From assembly GCA_947846985.1 (NCBI GenBank), contig CANTUZ010000005.1, positions 49,007,389-49,071,388 of the forward strand: a stretch of 64,000 nt of DNA, in the 5' to 3' direction. The translations under genes were made by a program, and so were the position numbers. This DNA comes from Fratercula arctica (taxonomy: Eukaryota > Chordata > Aves > Charadriiformes > Alcidae). Under the pieces are notes generated by a model. That model was given only the letters and a program-made list of their open reading frames with translations. It was not told the origin of the DNA and did no database searches. Below are positions 24,531 through 36,581 of the stretch, one piece after another. The first letter of the stretch is position 1. Each line of letters opens with the position of its first letter.

Positions 24531-26769
24531 ATGATGCCAGTGCCAGTAATAGATGCCCAGAGCCTGGAGAAGGGTTGCAGGACAGCACAACAGCACCTGG
24601 AGCACAGCACAAAGGAATTCCTAGCCACTCCACCCAGTAAGTCAGCTTCATCAGGGGCCCAACTTAAATGCCTCTATACAAACGCATGTAGCATGGGCAA
24701 TAAACAAGAGGAGTTAGAGACGTGTGCATGCCTGCAGAGCCATGACCTTATTGGCATCATGGAGACATGGTGGGATGGCTCCTATGACTGGAATGTTGGA
24801 ATGGAAGGATACAGGCTCTTCAGAAAGGACAGGCAGGGGAGACGAGGAGGAGTTGTTGTCCTGTATATCAGTGACCAGCTGGAGTGCATGGAGCTCTGCT
24901 TGGAGATGGATGAGGAGCCGAACGAGAGTTTATGGGTCAGGATTAAAGGGAGGGCAGGAACAGGTGATGTTACAGTGTGGGTCTGCTACAGGCCACCCGA
25001 CCAGGAAGACTGAGCAGATGAGGCCCTCTATAGACAGATAGGAGCAGCCTCATGTTCACAAGCCTCAGTCCTCATGGGAGACTTTAACCACCATGATGGG
25101 GTGGTTGGTGGGACAGCACAGCAGGGCATAAGCAATCTAGGAGGTTCCTAGAATGTGTCAATGATAACTTCCTTCTCCAAGTGACAGAGGAGCCAACAAA
25201 GAGAGGTGCCATACTGGACCTTGCTCTCCAACAAGGAGGTGGGGAATGTGAATCTCAAGGGCAGCTCTGAGGAACCTGAAGGTGCACAAGTCCATGGAAC
25301 CTGATGAAATCCATCCACAGGTTCTGAGGCAACGTGAGGATGAAGTTGCTAAGGCGCTTTCCATTAGATTTGAAAAACTGTGGCAGTGTGATGGACTTTC
25401 TGCTGACTGGAAAAAGGGAAACTTAACTCCCATTTTTAAAAAGGGAAAAAAGGAAGACCCAGGGAACTACAGGCCGGTCAGTCTCACCTCTGTGCCTGGC
25501 AAGATCATGGAGCAGATCCTCCTGGAAACTCTGCTAAGGCACATGGTAAATAAGGAGGTGATTGATGACAGCCAACATGGCTTCACTAGGGGCAAATCGT
25601 GCCTGACAAATTTGGTGGCCTTCTATGATGGGGTTACAGCATTGGTGGATAAGGGAAAAGCAACTGACATAATCTACCGGGACTTGTGCAAGGCATTTGA
25701 CACTGTCCTGCATGATATCCTGGTCTCTAAATTGGAAAGACATGGATTTGACAGATGGACCCCTCAGTGGATAAGGAACTTGCTGGATGGCTGCACTCAA
25801 AGAGTTGCGGTCAATGACTTGATGTCTAAATGGAGACCAGTGATGAGTGGCGTTCCTCAGAGGTCGGTACTGGGACTGGTGCTGTTTAACATCTTTGTCA
25901 GCGACATGGACAGGGGGATTGAGTGCACCCTCAGCAAGTTTGCCAATGACACCAAGCTGTGTGGAGTAGTTGACATGCTGGAGGGGAGGGATGCCATCCA
26001 GAGGGACCTGGACAAGCTTGAGAGGTGGGCTGTGCAAACCTCATTAAGTTCAACCAGGCCAAGTGCAAGGTCCTGCACGTCGGTCAGGGCAAACCCAAGC
26101 ATAAATACAGGCTGGGCGGAGAACAGAGAGCAGCCCTGAGGAGAAGGCTTCTCATCAATGTTGGTTGATGAGAAGCTCAACATGAGCCGGCAATGTGTGC
26201 TTGCAGCCCACAAAGACAACCGCATCCTGGGCTGCATCAAAAGAAGTGTGTCCAGCAGGTCAAGGGAAGTGAATTTGCCCCTCTGCTCTTGTGAGACCCC
26301 ACCTGGAGTACTGCATCCAGCTCTGAAGGCCCCAGCATAAGAAGGGAATGTACCTGTTGGTTTGAGTACAGAGAAGGGCCACGACGATGATCAGAGGGCT
26401 GGAGCACCTCTCCTGTGAGGACAGGCTGAGAGAATTGGGGTTGTTCAGCCTAGAGATGAGAAGGCTCCAGGGAGACCTTATAGAAGCCTTCCAGTGCCTA
26501 AAGGGGGCCTACAGGAAAGATGGGGAGGGACTCTTTATCAGGGAGTGTAGTGATAGGATGAGGGGTAACAGTTTTAAATTGAAAGAGGGTAGATTTAGTT
26601 AGATACTAGGAAGAAATTCTTTACTGTGAGAGTGGTGAGGCAGTGGAACAGGTTGCCCAGAGACGTTATGGATGCCCAGTCCCTCAAGGTGTTCAAGACC
26701 AGGTTGGATGGGACTTTGAGCAACCTGGTGGAAGTTGGAAGGTGTCCCTGCCCATGGCAGGGGGGTTAG
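24531..26769 (+). pseudogene. CR1 ORF2 remnant (APE-type endonuclease and reverse transcriptase)
   Basis: ORF2 encodes the endonuclease and reverse transcriptase that carry out target-primed insertion. The frame from 24531 carries the endonuclease signatures LKCLYTNACSMGNKQEELE and GIMETWW. A TGA at 25011-25013 interrupts it, yet the same frame continues to the conserved GDFN block at 25077-25088. Near 25270 the sequence jumps from the end of the endonuclease to [11 protein letters not shown], the start of the reverse transcriptase, omitting the connector. The frame 25282-26139 holds [41 protein letters not shown], motif A KAFDT and SGVPQ. Motif C reads FANDT instead of FADDT, with AAT at 25945-25947. 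Later blocks at 26158-26340 and 26387-26602 are in different frames, and the last frame ends at TAG 26767-26769. Confidence 0.92.
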
Positions 26770-26830
26770 AACTAGGTGATCTTTAAGTTCCCTTCCAACT
26801 CTAACCATTCTGTCATTCTATGATTCTATG

Positions 26831-26837
26831 CATTGGC
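26831..26837. repeat. candidate LTR terminus CA plus TTGGC target-site duplication
   Basis: Directly after the CR1 tail comes CA followed by TTGGC. The same TTGGC lies at 22535-22539, immediately before the TG end of the minus-strand LTR-like element. Together they could frame an LTR into whose outer edge the CR1 inserted. A chance pentamer match is not excluded. Confidence 0.3.
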
Positions 26838-28572
26838 CTGACATATTACAGAAGTGGATGTTATACTTGCTTCTCCACTTCTTCATCGATTGTGAAAAAA
26901 AATCTTCATAGGAGATTTCTATTATGAAGTTGGCAAGTCATTTAAACCAATTTTTTCAAACACAACCTGTGTGTGTTTCTCATTTTCTGGGTGCCTAACT
27001 TCTGGCTTATTTTGGCCTGAAGCCATTGAACATGTTGAGGATAGAGACTGAGACTAAGAACTTAATTCCATGTCCTCTGGGAAGCTCGTGTACGTAGCTG
27101 AAGACTGGTAGGTGCATTTGCCATAACCCCTGTAGCTCAGCTAATGTACTGTAGCTTTCTTCGCTAGCCAGATTTTCCTATGAAGCACTGTGAGAATTTG
27201 CCACCAGAGACTGAGGAACTCTTTTTATCTATGCACAGCATTGACCAAATGGGCTTTTATATCAGTAGCCTAAGGTGCCTGCACCATAACTGCAAACTCC
27301 ATGAGCAGCACACTCTGCCAGTTGGCCTAACTTGCTTGAATTCAACTTCAAGCACCTGTTTTTTATCCATGAGTTTTGGTCAAGTAAGGCAAAGAGAAAC
27401 AGAGCCGCTCCTTTGATTGTTCCTGACAGTGACTGATCTTTATGTGTAGTCTAAACTCTCCTTGAAGCACTTCAGCAAATGAAGAAACATGCTGGATGCT
27501 TCCAAAAAAGGTACTGCAGCGCTCATTAGAGCTATACCCAGCTTTTCCTTATCTTTGGAGAGAAGAGAAAGAAACCTGGCAGTTCATTTTAGTGTGAGCA
27601 GATGCCAGAGAAAATAATTATTCTGATTCAAGCAGTGGAGGTGGCTTCTTTTTGAGACTGAAGGGGAGCTTTAAGCCTGCTTGTGCTATATGGCTGGAGG
27701 TGTTCTGTCTTTACTTGACAGAAAGACACAAAATAGATGGACCCTGCTCTAACCTGGATTTGCCCAGGCTGAGTCTGATTTTGCCCCTAATTTTGTAGCC
27801 CCAGATTATATTCACATAACACATACTCCACACAGTTGCTTGCTGTTAATGCTAAGTAAACACCCATAAATATTAATTTAGTATTTCAACACTGTACAGA
27901 AGTTTCTCATGTAAGTGAAATTAAATGTGAACTAAGCATAGATGTCTAGGAATGATATGAAATATTTGCCACAGGCATGATTAAACTGCTCTGGCCAGCT
28001 TTTCAGCCACCTAGTCAAATATACTTTAGCAAGAGGGCAAGTACCATCAGCTTCCCCAGTCAGTTAATATTCCTGTGGTTAATTCCTCTGCATCCCAGCA
28101 CTGAGCAGCTTTGTGTAGCACAGTGAATGTGCCTTCTATAATCTTTGATACTGCCAGTGATAAGCTGGGGTTTATTTGCATGGTCTTTCACTTGAGATTC
28201 TGTTCACAACCAGCAGCTGGGTGCTTTTCTGTGTATCATATTATCGCTCCAGGCTGTTCAGAGGCCAATATTTCAACATCATAAATGCTGATCCCACTCT
28301 TGCCTTTCCCTTATGAGCAGCTGAAGCATCTCTTTTGCTGTTAGTGAAACATAATCTGAGCTATTGGTTTTGATCGTTCTATTAGCAGAGGCAGCTGGTA
28401 CACAGAGAACTTCCATGTTAACTAATTGGGAAGTTCAAGTCAACACCAAGTTTGCTTAAATCGGGAAGAGAAGTGGAGTCAAGATACAGGATTGCTTTTG
28501 ATGGTTTTTTCCCCTTTGAATTAATGTGGAACATATAGGAAAAAAGCAATGAGGGAAAAGTTTCTTTTTTAA

Positions 28573-28590
28573 GGGGGCGGGGGGGGGGGG
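28573..28590. repeat. G-rich run (G5 C G12)
   Basis: Five Gs, one C and twelve Gs on the plus strand. Four G-triplets can be drawn from it, so it could form a G-quadruplex, but no neighbouring promoter signal was recognised. Confidence 0.85.
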
Positions 28591-31459
28591 AAGCAATCCT
28601 GTCTCTGCTATACTAAGACCTCGCAGTTGAGCTCAATGGTGCTGCTGTTATTAGCACCAAGCCCTATTCTTGGCTTCTTGGCTGTAACATGGAAGTGAGA
28701 CTGGACCCGATCTCTGATGTTTGATGTTCTGCATTATGGCCACGTATTTCTCTGATGCCCCAAAGGACTGCAGATCCTTCCGTGAGCTCTTGGCAAGACC
28801 CCTGGACTGAGAGTGACTGTGGATGTGCTGCAGCCCTCCCCTGGGACTGAGAGCGGACCTGGGGTGGGTAGGACTGGGCACTGTGCCTGTCCGTTGCTGA
28901 CTCACTATCAGGAAAGGGTTCATTTGGTGACAAAGGCCTACCATCACAGATATGGGAGATAGGAGCTACCTTTTATGTCGGCTGTGGGGGGTAACTTACT
29001 ACAAGTTAGTGATGTCTTTTGAGGTCTTCTGAGGAAGGATGCAGCGCATACAAAAAATGTATGTCCTATCAGAAACCGAACTGTTTGGCACCTAGGTCAG
29101 TGCTGCATCATGCTCATGGCGCTGGCTTATTTGTCTGTTCCTGCTTTTAAGAATCACCTTGTAGGTTCAAGGTACTATTGAGCCACTTTCTGCAGTTCTG
29201 TCAAAAATATGGGAGCTTGAAGGTTCATCACACTGGGGAAGCAAAAGGGCACTAAATATTTAATACCAGAAAGTTAAATATTATCATAAAAGTAATTTAA
29301 TATAAATGGTTTTCAGCGAATCCTTATCCATATTTCATGACTGAAATGGGTGGCTGGTTTCTAATGTTTGCATGCAATTAATTTTAATGGGTGCAGCTCA
29401 TTACTTCCAATCTTTTGTTCCTCAGAGACCCTGGCCCTATCAAGAAAAGCAAATAGCAGGACATCAAATGTCAGTGACATGGAGGGTGATGCAGCGCCTT
29501 GTGTGTAGATCTGGAAATGACAAGTTAATAGGCTACTGATAGTTCCTCAAGTGTATCGAGAGTAATTATTCTATGTATCTGGGGGTAAATGAGGAATGGC
29601 AGGAACTCCATAAGGTAAAGACATCTGAAAATATGAATATACGTTAGAGACATATAGAACTTCCACTTTTCATGTCTTTGTAAGGTGTGATCTGAAGTTC
29701 ATTTAAATAGGTGGCAGTCTTCCCACTGATTTTACAGGGTTTAGAAGAAGTCTTCAGTGAACTTTATATATGTACCAGGGATATCAGAACCAGCTTTGCT
29801 TGGGTGAGGCCAAAGAAAATGTCTCCGGTTGTCCAGACTCATTCATGCTCACTAAGATCTCCTGTGAACGAGCTGCAAGAGGAAGCAGACTGTGTATATT
29901 GTGAATGCTTTAAGATGTAGAGTTTGGTGGATTTTCTCAAATGTCCCTCCAGATTGTGTGGAGAAAAAGATGTGTAAGGTGCCTGATGACCTTTGAAATA
30001 GTAGCAGAGATTTTTATAGCTAACCAAATGTGTCTCAGACCATTAAACTCTACAGAGAAAAAGTCTGGCATATTTGATTCTGGAAGAAATTTCTGAAATG
30101 GTAAAAGGGGAAAAAAATAGGTGCTGCAAAACACATTCTAACACTAAAACTGACTTCATTGTGGGCTTCTGGGGATGAAAGTCTCCAGCTTTAATTAGCA
30201 TCAAGCTTAACCGTCTTCTATTTCAACCCAGAATATTAATTAGTGATGCCCTTGGGGTAATCAACCCTTGTGAATCTCTGAGAAAAATGAACTGATTAGT
30301 AGATTGACCTTGACAGTTCCTAGGGAAAAAGATGAAAATACAGACTGTTCAACTATGCTGCACTGTAAGCTTAGTGTAATCGAGTGTACCGAGAAGTCCA
30401 AAGGAAGAAAGAGGAAAACTTAATGAGGAGGTTAGTTATAAAGGGTGCCATTCATTTTTCCACTTACAAATCCTAATTTTTTTTGCATTCATGCTATGAA
30501 TGGAAGTTTAAGGGCTGGATACCTGAAGTTGTTCAGTACTTACATATCCATTTTATTTCACCAACACTCATCATCTGTTATCTGAGCTGTGACAACTTGC
30601 ACTTAGATTATTTAGAAATATTTTCAGAAGAATCCTACTGTAATTGTATGAAGCTCACAAAATGAAACTCATCTCAATTATCTCAAGTTTACTTTTTGCT
30701 GCTTCCCAACGAGCAGCTGATGTTTTCAGGAAATGGAAGAGGTTTTGAAACAAATGGAAAGAGACCTAGTGAATACATCATTAGATTTGAAATCAGGAAA
30801 TTCTGCCCCCTAGCGTACTCACACTCGGTGACTTTGCTGTGTATTCTTTGCTGGGTTCTTCTTCTACCTTTGTCATTAGTTGTGCAATCCTGGACAAATG
30901 AAATGTGTCTGCTGGCCATTTCTAAGTATGAATGAGGAATCAAAATTTCCATTGTCTGACATGATACCTTGTAATCTGTTCATCTGAGATGAGAATGAAA
31001 AGAAAAACTTTTAAAAATTCTGTCCCTTCATAAGCTGTTGTATTAAGCTTCGCTGCTTCTCCTTCCTACAGCCTCTTTCTTATCAAATGATTTACCCTTG
31101 AATCATTGCATTATGGCATTTCCTACTTGTTCTCCAAGTACATCTTACAATAAGTAGCAGCTCCTCTGTCTTTCCTGTGCCGTTCATACCACCTGAAGCC
31201 CCAGCTAAGAATTCACCTGCATGGTCACATGACCTGAAGTTACCATTCAAATATGCTTTTCAGTTTTGATTTCCCAAAAGTCATCAGAAGATGTGAAAGA
31301 GTCATTATTGTGAAAGCCTAGCTTTGTATTTCAAAGCACAGCTGATGCTAGATAAGCTGCAAAAAGTACTTTAGGCAATGAAAGAATCTCAATCTTACAC
31401 TGAAAAATAGAAAAGATAAGTAATGATGTGCTCTTGGCACACTGGTGGTCTGGATTTTT

Positions 31460-31477
31460 TTATTATTATTATTATTG
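31460..31477. repeat. short (ATT)n microsatellite
   Basis: Six ATT units following a T run in unique DNA. Confidence 0.85.
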
Positions 31478-34400
31478 TGGGGTAAAAATCAGATAACATC
31501 ATGATGTGCATTCCCTAATAGAAATTTTTAATATAGGACATATAGTTATACTGAAGGGTAGATAAGATAACTGTAAACTCTGTAAAGCTCATCTTATGCC
31601 TAAGAACAAGTCAAACAAAAGGCATCTATATATAGTACTTTGAGAAAATTTGATGCTAATTGAAGGTGCTAGCTGTTTTGATATCCCTGAAGACTCAAAT
31701 TCTCAGTTTATCAGTGTTGGTACAGTAGAGCTTGAAGCAGTCAGAGGAAGTAGCCTGCCAGGGTGCCTAGAAGAGCCCCTGCTAAAGGAGAGGGGCTGTT
31801 CATGCCATATGGCCCCTTCAGAAGCAGAAATCTCCAGTGCAACTGCCAGAAAGGGAATTGGCTAGTGTCAGCTTGTTTTGATGATTCAATGCGAACATCA
31901 TGTATGTTCAGAGGAAGGCTTATTGGCAGTAACAACAGGAACATCTGGTGCTGGATGAGCCAGAAGCACACCAAGTCAAACTTCCCATAAGACTACACGA
32001 CGGTCAGACTGTGTTTAGCACAAAGAATCTGGAATAGTTTTAAATAGATGCAGGAACCAGAAGGTAAGGTGAGCAAGAGGGGCAGTGGGATAGGCCCTGT
32101 ACCATATTGCATACTTTGCAATGGCAAAGAGCCCTGGAAAACAGGCAGGCTGCTGCTGCTGGAGCTGGGCTGGAGCTGGTGGCTCCTACTGTTGAGGGTA
32201 ATAAAGGGTGACTCCTCACCAATAGCCTGTGCCTCCATCACCGTAGAGACAAAATCCTAGTCCTAGTTGTGACTCTCCAACGTGCATTTTGTTCTAGCTC
32301 TTTCTGGCCCTATTTTCTTCATTTCTGAGAGTGCAAATTTTAAGTTTTTTTGTTTCCCCCTCCCCCCCTGCCCCTTAAGTTTGCTGTGTCAGAAAGAGTG
32401 ATCCTATTGTAGCAAGGATTGCCTGGTGTGTAAATTAACCTAAATGGAGACCTGTGTTGCCATAGCTAAACTATTTTTGGTACCTAAGGTAGCTTTTTTA
32501 AAGCCAGCTCAGGTTTCTTCATGCTACACTGAATTCTGCAAACTAAAAATATCCCTGCCACATAATTAAAACTAGATTCAGCATATCAAAATATATCGAA
32601 CATTCTGGAATGGTGATTTTAGTCCTCTGTACCACTGAATGTCTGCCAAATTTAAACTTAATGGTAGTCTATTCCATTGTATAGTGTTAGTAAGTTAGAA
32701 ATAATCTAAATAAGCTGTTTGAGAGACTGTAATTAACATTATAGACTGCATTTTGATTTTTCTTTGCTTCTCAATGTTATACATCTTCCTGCTTGCAAGT
32801 GTTTTTGGAGAGAACCTGCATTTTTTTGTGTGACATGAACATAGGGATTCCAAAACCATTGGAATACCTCATAGAAGCGCCGAGGGACTATTGACATGAA
32901 AACAAATGCAACGCTTCTAGACAGAGCCATCCGGACTGCAAAAGCTGACAGCACTCTGGGAGATATGTGGTGCCCGGAGCACCGGAGGCTGCTGTGAAGA
33001 GATTAGGAGAGCAGTGGGGGTGGCTGTGGACTAAAAAGACAAATTGTGGGGGAGCACAGTTCCGCTCATTCATTGACTTGTGTGTGCCCAAGTAAAATTT
33101 AAGGAAGAAATTCTTAGGGACTGAAGAGAGATGAGAAAGTATTTAATTCTAGCTAGTATTACTGTGTTTCCTTGTTTCAACCAGCATTTTATGATTTATT
33201 CATTTAGAAATAAATCTGTGTTTTGCTAAAAATCTGTAGGAAGTAAGGTGGAAGCCCAAATGATTTTCTTATAAAGTGCCATTTCCTTTAATTTCTTCAT
33301 GACAAAGGTCCAGATTACTACATATTATGGCAGTTGTTTAGCACTAGTTAAAGTAAACCCATCTGTTACAAGAATGCTGACAAGCATTTACATTTACAAT
33401 ACATTTATAAAATTTGGACTTTGGTCTAAGAAGCAACCAAGATCAGAGGGCCTAGGAGATTCCCCCAGACCCAGGGGCAGGCTGGGCTCAGTGGTGGGGC
33501 AGCAGCGGGTGCTCAGTGCCACCCTGCAGTTAGGCTGCTCCTGGTGGAGTCAGAGACTGCAGGCTCTTCCCCTGTGCATCAGCGCTTCTTCCTGTGCACC
33601 TAGGGCAGGATTATAATTTCATTATTTCACTGTTCCTTACAGTTTCATGGTCTGGAACTGTCTTTCATTTTGTTACTCCTAAAACCGATCATTACTTTTA
33701 GGGTACAGAACTTCTCTGACCCTCTGCCTGGACTGGTCTTTCTAAAATCTCCTCATTTAAAGCTTTGACCCATAGGATCTAAATTTCCTCCAAGTTTTGT
33801 TTTGTTTCGGTTTGGTTTTTTTCCCTGGGGGAAGTAGGAGGTAGGAAGAAAAAACACTACCTAGATCAGAAGTGTTGTCGGGGTTGGAAATTTTTCAAGT
33901 TAGTGCTGGTATTTCATTTACGATAGCTGTATTAGGGAAAATACCGAGCCAGCAGTTTCAAACTGTGAGGTAAAGGAGCCCTAATATGCTGCAAGACTCC
34001 CCGGCTTTAAAACAGCATTTTGGACAACATGGGTAGGCAGGCTGGCTGCTTCTGTGCTATCTCCTGATAGGTTAACAATTAGTTAATCGGTGCTGCTAAT
34101 TACAATGTTCATTAAGCAATCCCAGGTGGCAGGTTTACCCTTCCTATCCATATCACCGAAACATTCTGAATAGGATTTCATGCACAAGTGGAGGTAATGG
34201 CACTTTCTGCCTCTCTTGCACACAGACATAGCATGGTAGCATAAACGATATTCAGCCTCCCATGTCATGTACTTCAGCTCCATCTGGGATTACTTCCTGG
34301 CCTCATTTCAAAGAGAAGAAGAACCGCCTTGTTCTGTTACAGAAATGCTACTCTATTTTGGTTATTAATTGCTACACACTTTGCCCAGTAGAATAAAGAT

Positions 34401-35360
34401 GTTTAGTTTCATGAGGATGATACCATTAGTAATGCATGGGATGTATAAAGAAACAGTGATTTACATTGCCCAAGTACTGTACAAACAGTAATTCATAATA
34501 ATTTGTATAGCCATAATGTCAGAAATAAAACCCAGGAAGGATGCATTAGGCTCCATGTAATCAGTCCTTTCCATTCTGCTTTCTGGGTGGCTGTAACTAC
34601 TGGTTCAAAGCGAATCACCTGAGTAGTTCCAGGTTGTTGCAGAGATGCCCCACTGACTCCTGCTCCTCAAGACACCAATTAATATTTCTAGAGTTCTGGG
34701 ATTCTGGTACACTGTTTTTTCATCTTCTCCCCAAGAAAGACAAATACATCAGGCTTTTTGTCCAAGACTGCTTTGTGCCCCTCTACCTAATTGATTCAAT
34801 ATCTTTGTTCATATATCAGATGAAAATCCCCTGCTTTTTCTATGCTTTTATCTCTTCAGCTCTTTTTTTTTTTTTTTGGTTGTGTTTTGTTTTGTTCCTT
34901 CTCTCTTCTGCTTTAACTTCAAGGCAATGCAATACATTGTTTAGAAGCACTGTCTGTATCAGGTAACATGGATTGTGTTTCTGACTGAGTTATTTTGGAG
35001 TGAAAGGAATAAGGCATCCTTGCCGCAATTTCCCAGTCCATGCAAAGCTGCAATGGTCAGGCAAAAGACACTCTTCATGTAGAGTAGCATTATCCACTCA
35101 TACAGCTTTTCTATAGGGCTCCATAAATATTTGACTGACTTGCTTCTGTTACTGCTAGTGTGATTTGTTTAATTCTCTAGATGTTCTTCAGTCTGTAAAG
35201 CTTTTTGTGATATGTTAACATGAGCGATGCTACATGAAGTTTATGACAATGATTTCAATAAAAATGTGGCAATGCACTACATGGGCCAGTCTGTGGGACA
35301 CAGACACTACTTTTCATTTCCTTTCTTTTACAGAGGAAAAGACCACGTGTGTTTCCCAAG

Positions 35361-35399
35361 CACTCTGGGCACTCTTCACTCTGGGCACTCTTCACTCTG
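35361..35399. repeat. 16-bp tandem repeat, about 2.4 copies
   Basis: Two perfect copies of CACTCTGGGCACTCTT plus the first seven bases of a third. Confidence 0.95.
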
Positions 35400-36550
35400 A
35401 AACCCAAGCGACTTATCTCAATGAAATATTCATGCCATACAGGTGAACACTTGTGCAGCCAAATTTCCTTTTGAACACATTGCAGAAAGAACTTTTAACA
35501 AAGCCTGTCAGATGATGCCCAAAACTCTGCACAAAGCTATTCCATTTAGAAGGCGTTGAAAAAATTCTGTGGCAAGCGTGTCATATGAATGCTTATAGAG
35601 ATAATTTTGGAACAGTAACCAAAATGCAATCCTACCTAAAATTAGGAGGCTAATCAAAAACCCTGAAGCCTTCTTTGATTCCTTACAGCGCAGTCCCACA
35701 ATATTTTGCTCTTTTTCAGGCTTTTCTGGAAGCTGGTGAAAAGCCCTGGTGAAAATCTCATCAGGAAAGGATGATCTCTCCTGCCAACTAATTTTGATAT
35801 ATTCTTCATAAGACATTGACTAGAACAGTTATTTTAGTGTTTCAGTGTACTCCTTGGACAGTTACAGAGAGCTATACACAGAGGCATCTGGAATCAATTG
35901 CTCTATGGTGTAAGCATATGCTGTTGGTGTGTGGTTCAGCTATAAAGCACGAAATATTTTGAGTTCAGTTGGTGAGTGGACCAGGCCCTGCTCTGTGCTG
36001 GGCTCTGAACTATACAAGACACCAAATGTTCACAGAGCGTTGACCTCCAGAGGAGACTCTTGGGGTCTGGCCGGGACATCTTGTCTTGATGAAAGCAGTC
36101 TTTTTTTCCCAAAGTTTCAAAGTCCTTTTGCCCACAGCAATTTTCCTTTTAGCTGTGTTTTTTAATTTTTTCTTAGTGTTTCAGATGAACTTTCATTTCT
36201 TTTTGAGCAGATTTTTAATTATCCTTGTGTCATACTGAGATGTGGCTGAGATGGAGACTCCAGCTGTTTTTGAGTCACATCTGCAGATCACATTGGTATG
36301 ATCTCTATGGTAACTGACCCAGGTCGGGTAGAAGAAAAAAAAATGCTCAGAACTAAAGGTTAATTGCTCTTTCATTTATACATGTTTTGTGCCACTCCAG
36401 TGTTGCAAATTGAGTATCTGATTAGAACAAGATTATTAACAGATTGAGCATCTTTTTTGTTTCTTGGATTTCTGAAGAACTACTTGATACACTTGAGAAA
36501 TAGCGACTCCCTTTTTCACACTCGCATGCATGGGAAATCCTGGTCAACTC

Positions 36551-36573
<23 letters not shown>
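36551..36573. repeat. poly(T) run, 23 T
   Basis: An uninterrupted T run followed by five A. No retrotransposed body is recognised on either side, so it is treated as a simple homopolymer. Confidence 0.9.

Positions 36574-36581
<8 letters not shown>

Larger units (their letters stand above)
23536..26830 (+). mobile_element. CR1 LINE, long copy with internal deletion, plus strand
   Basis: A non-LTR retrotransposon of the CR1 family retaining a likely 5' leader, ORF1, ORF2 endonuclease, reverse transcriptase, C-terminal tail and 3' UTR, and ending in ATTCTGTC/ATTCTATG octamers at 26830. At about 3.3 kb it is shorter than full-length CR1 (about 4.5 kb), largely because a block between endonuclease and reverse transcriptase is missing near 25270. 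Multiple frameshifts, a nonsense codon and a changed catalytic residue make it non-autonomous and dead. Its left edge abuts the minus-strand LTR-like element, so the exact 5' junction (about 23526-23540) is uncertain. It shares its 3' UTR type with the 17456-18008 copy. Confidence 0.93.
26838..34000. other. non-coding unique DNA, no gene seen
   Basis: Unique AT-rich sequence with no recognised exon or transposon. It contains a G-run, an (ATT)n microsatellite and scattered octamer or homeodomain-like motifs, such as ATTTGCAT at 28174-28181 and AATTAATTTTAAT near 29376. Frames of up to about 105 codons resemble nothing known. Confidence 0.5.

Noticed and set aside
25534..26037. 167-codon minus-strand open frame
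   Set aside because: Antisense shadow of the CR1 reverse transcriptase.
35361..35399. Short repeat considered as a CRISPR-like array
   Set aside because: Repeats are directly adjacent with no spacers, and the genome is eukaryotic.
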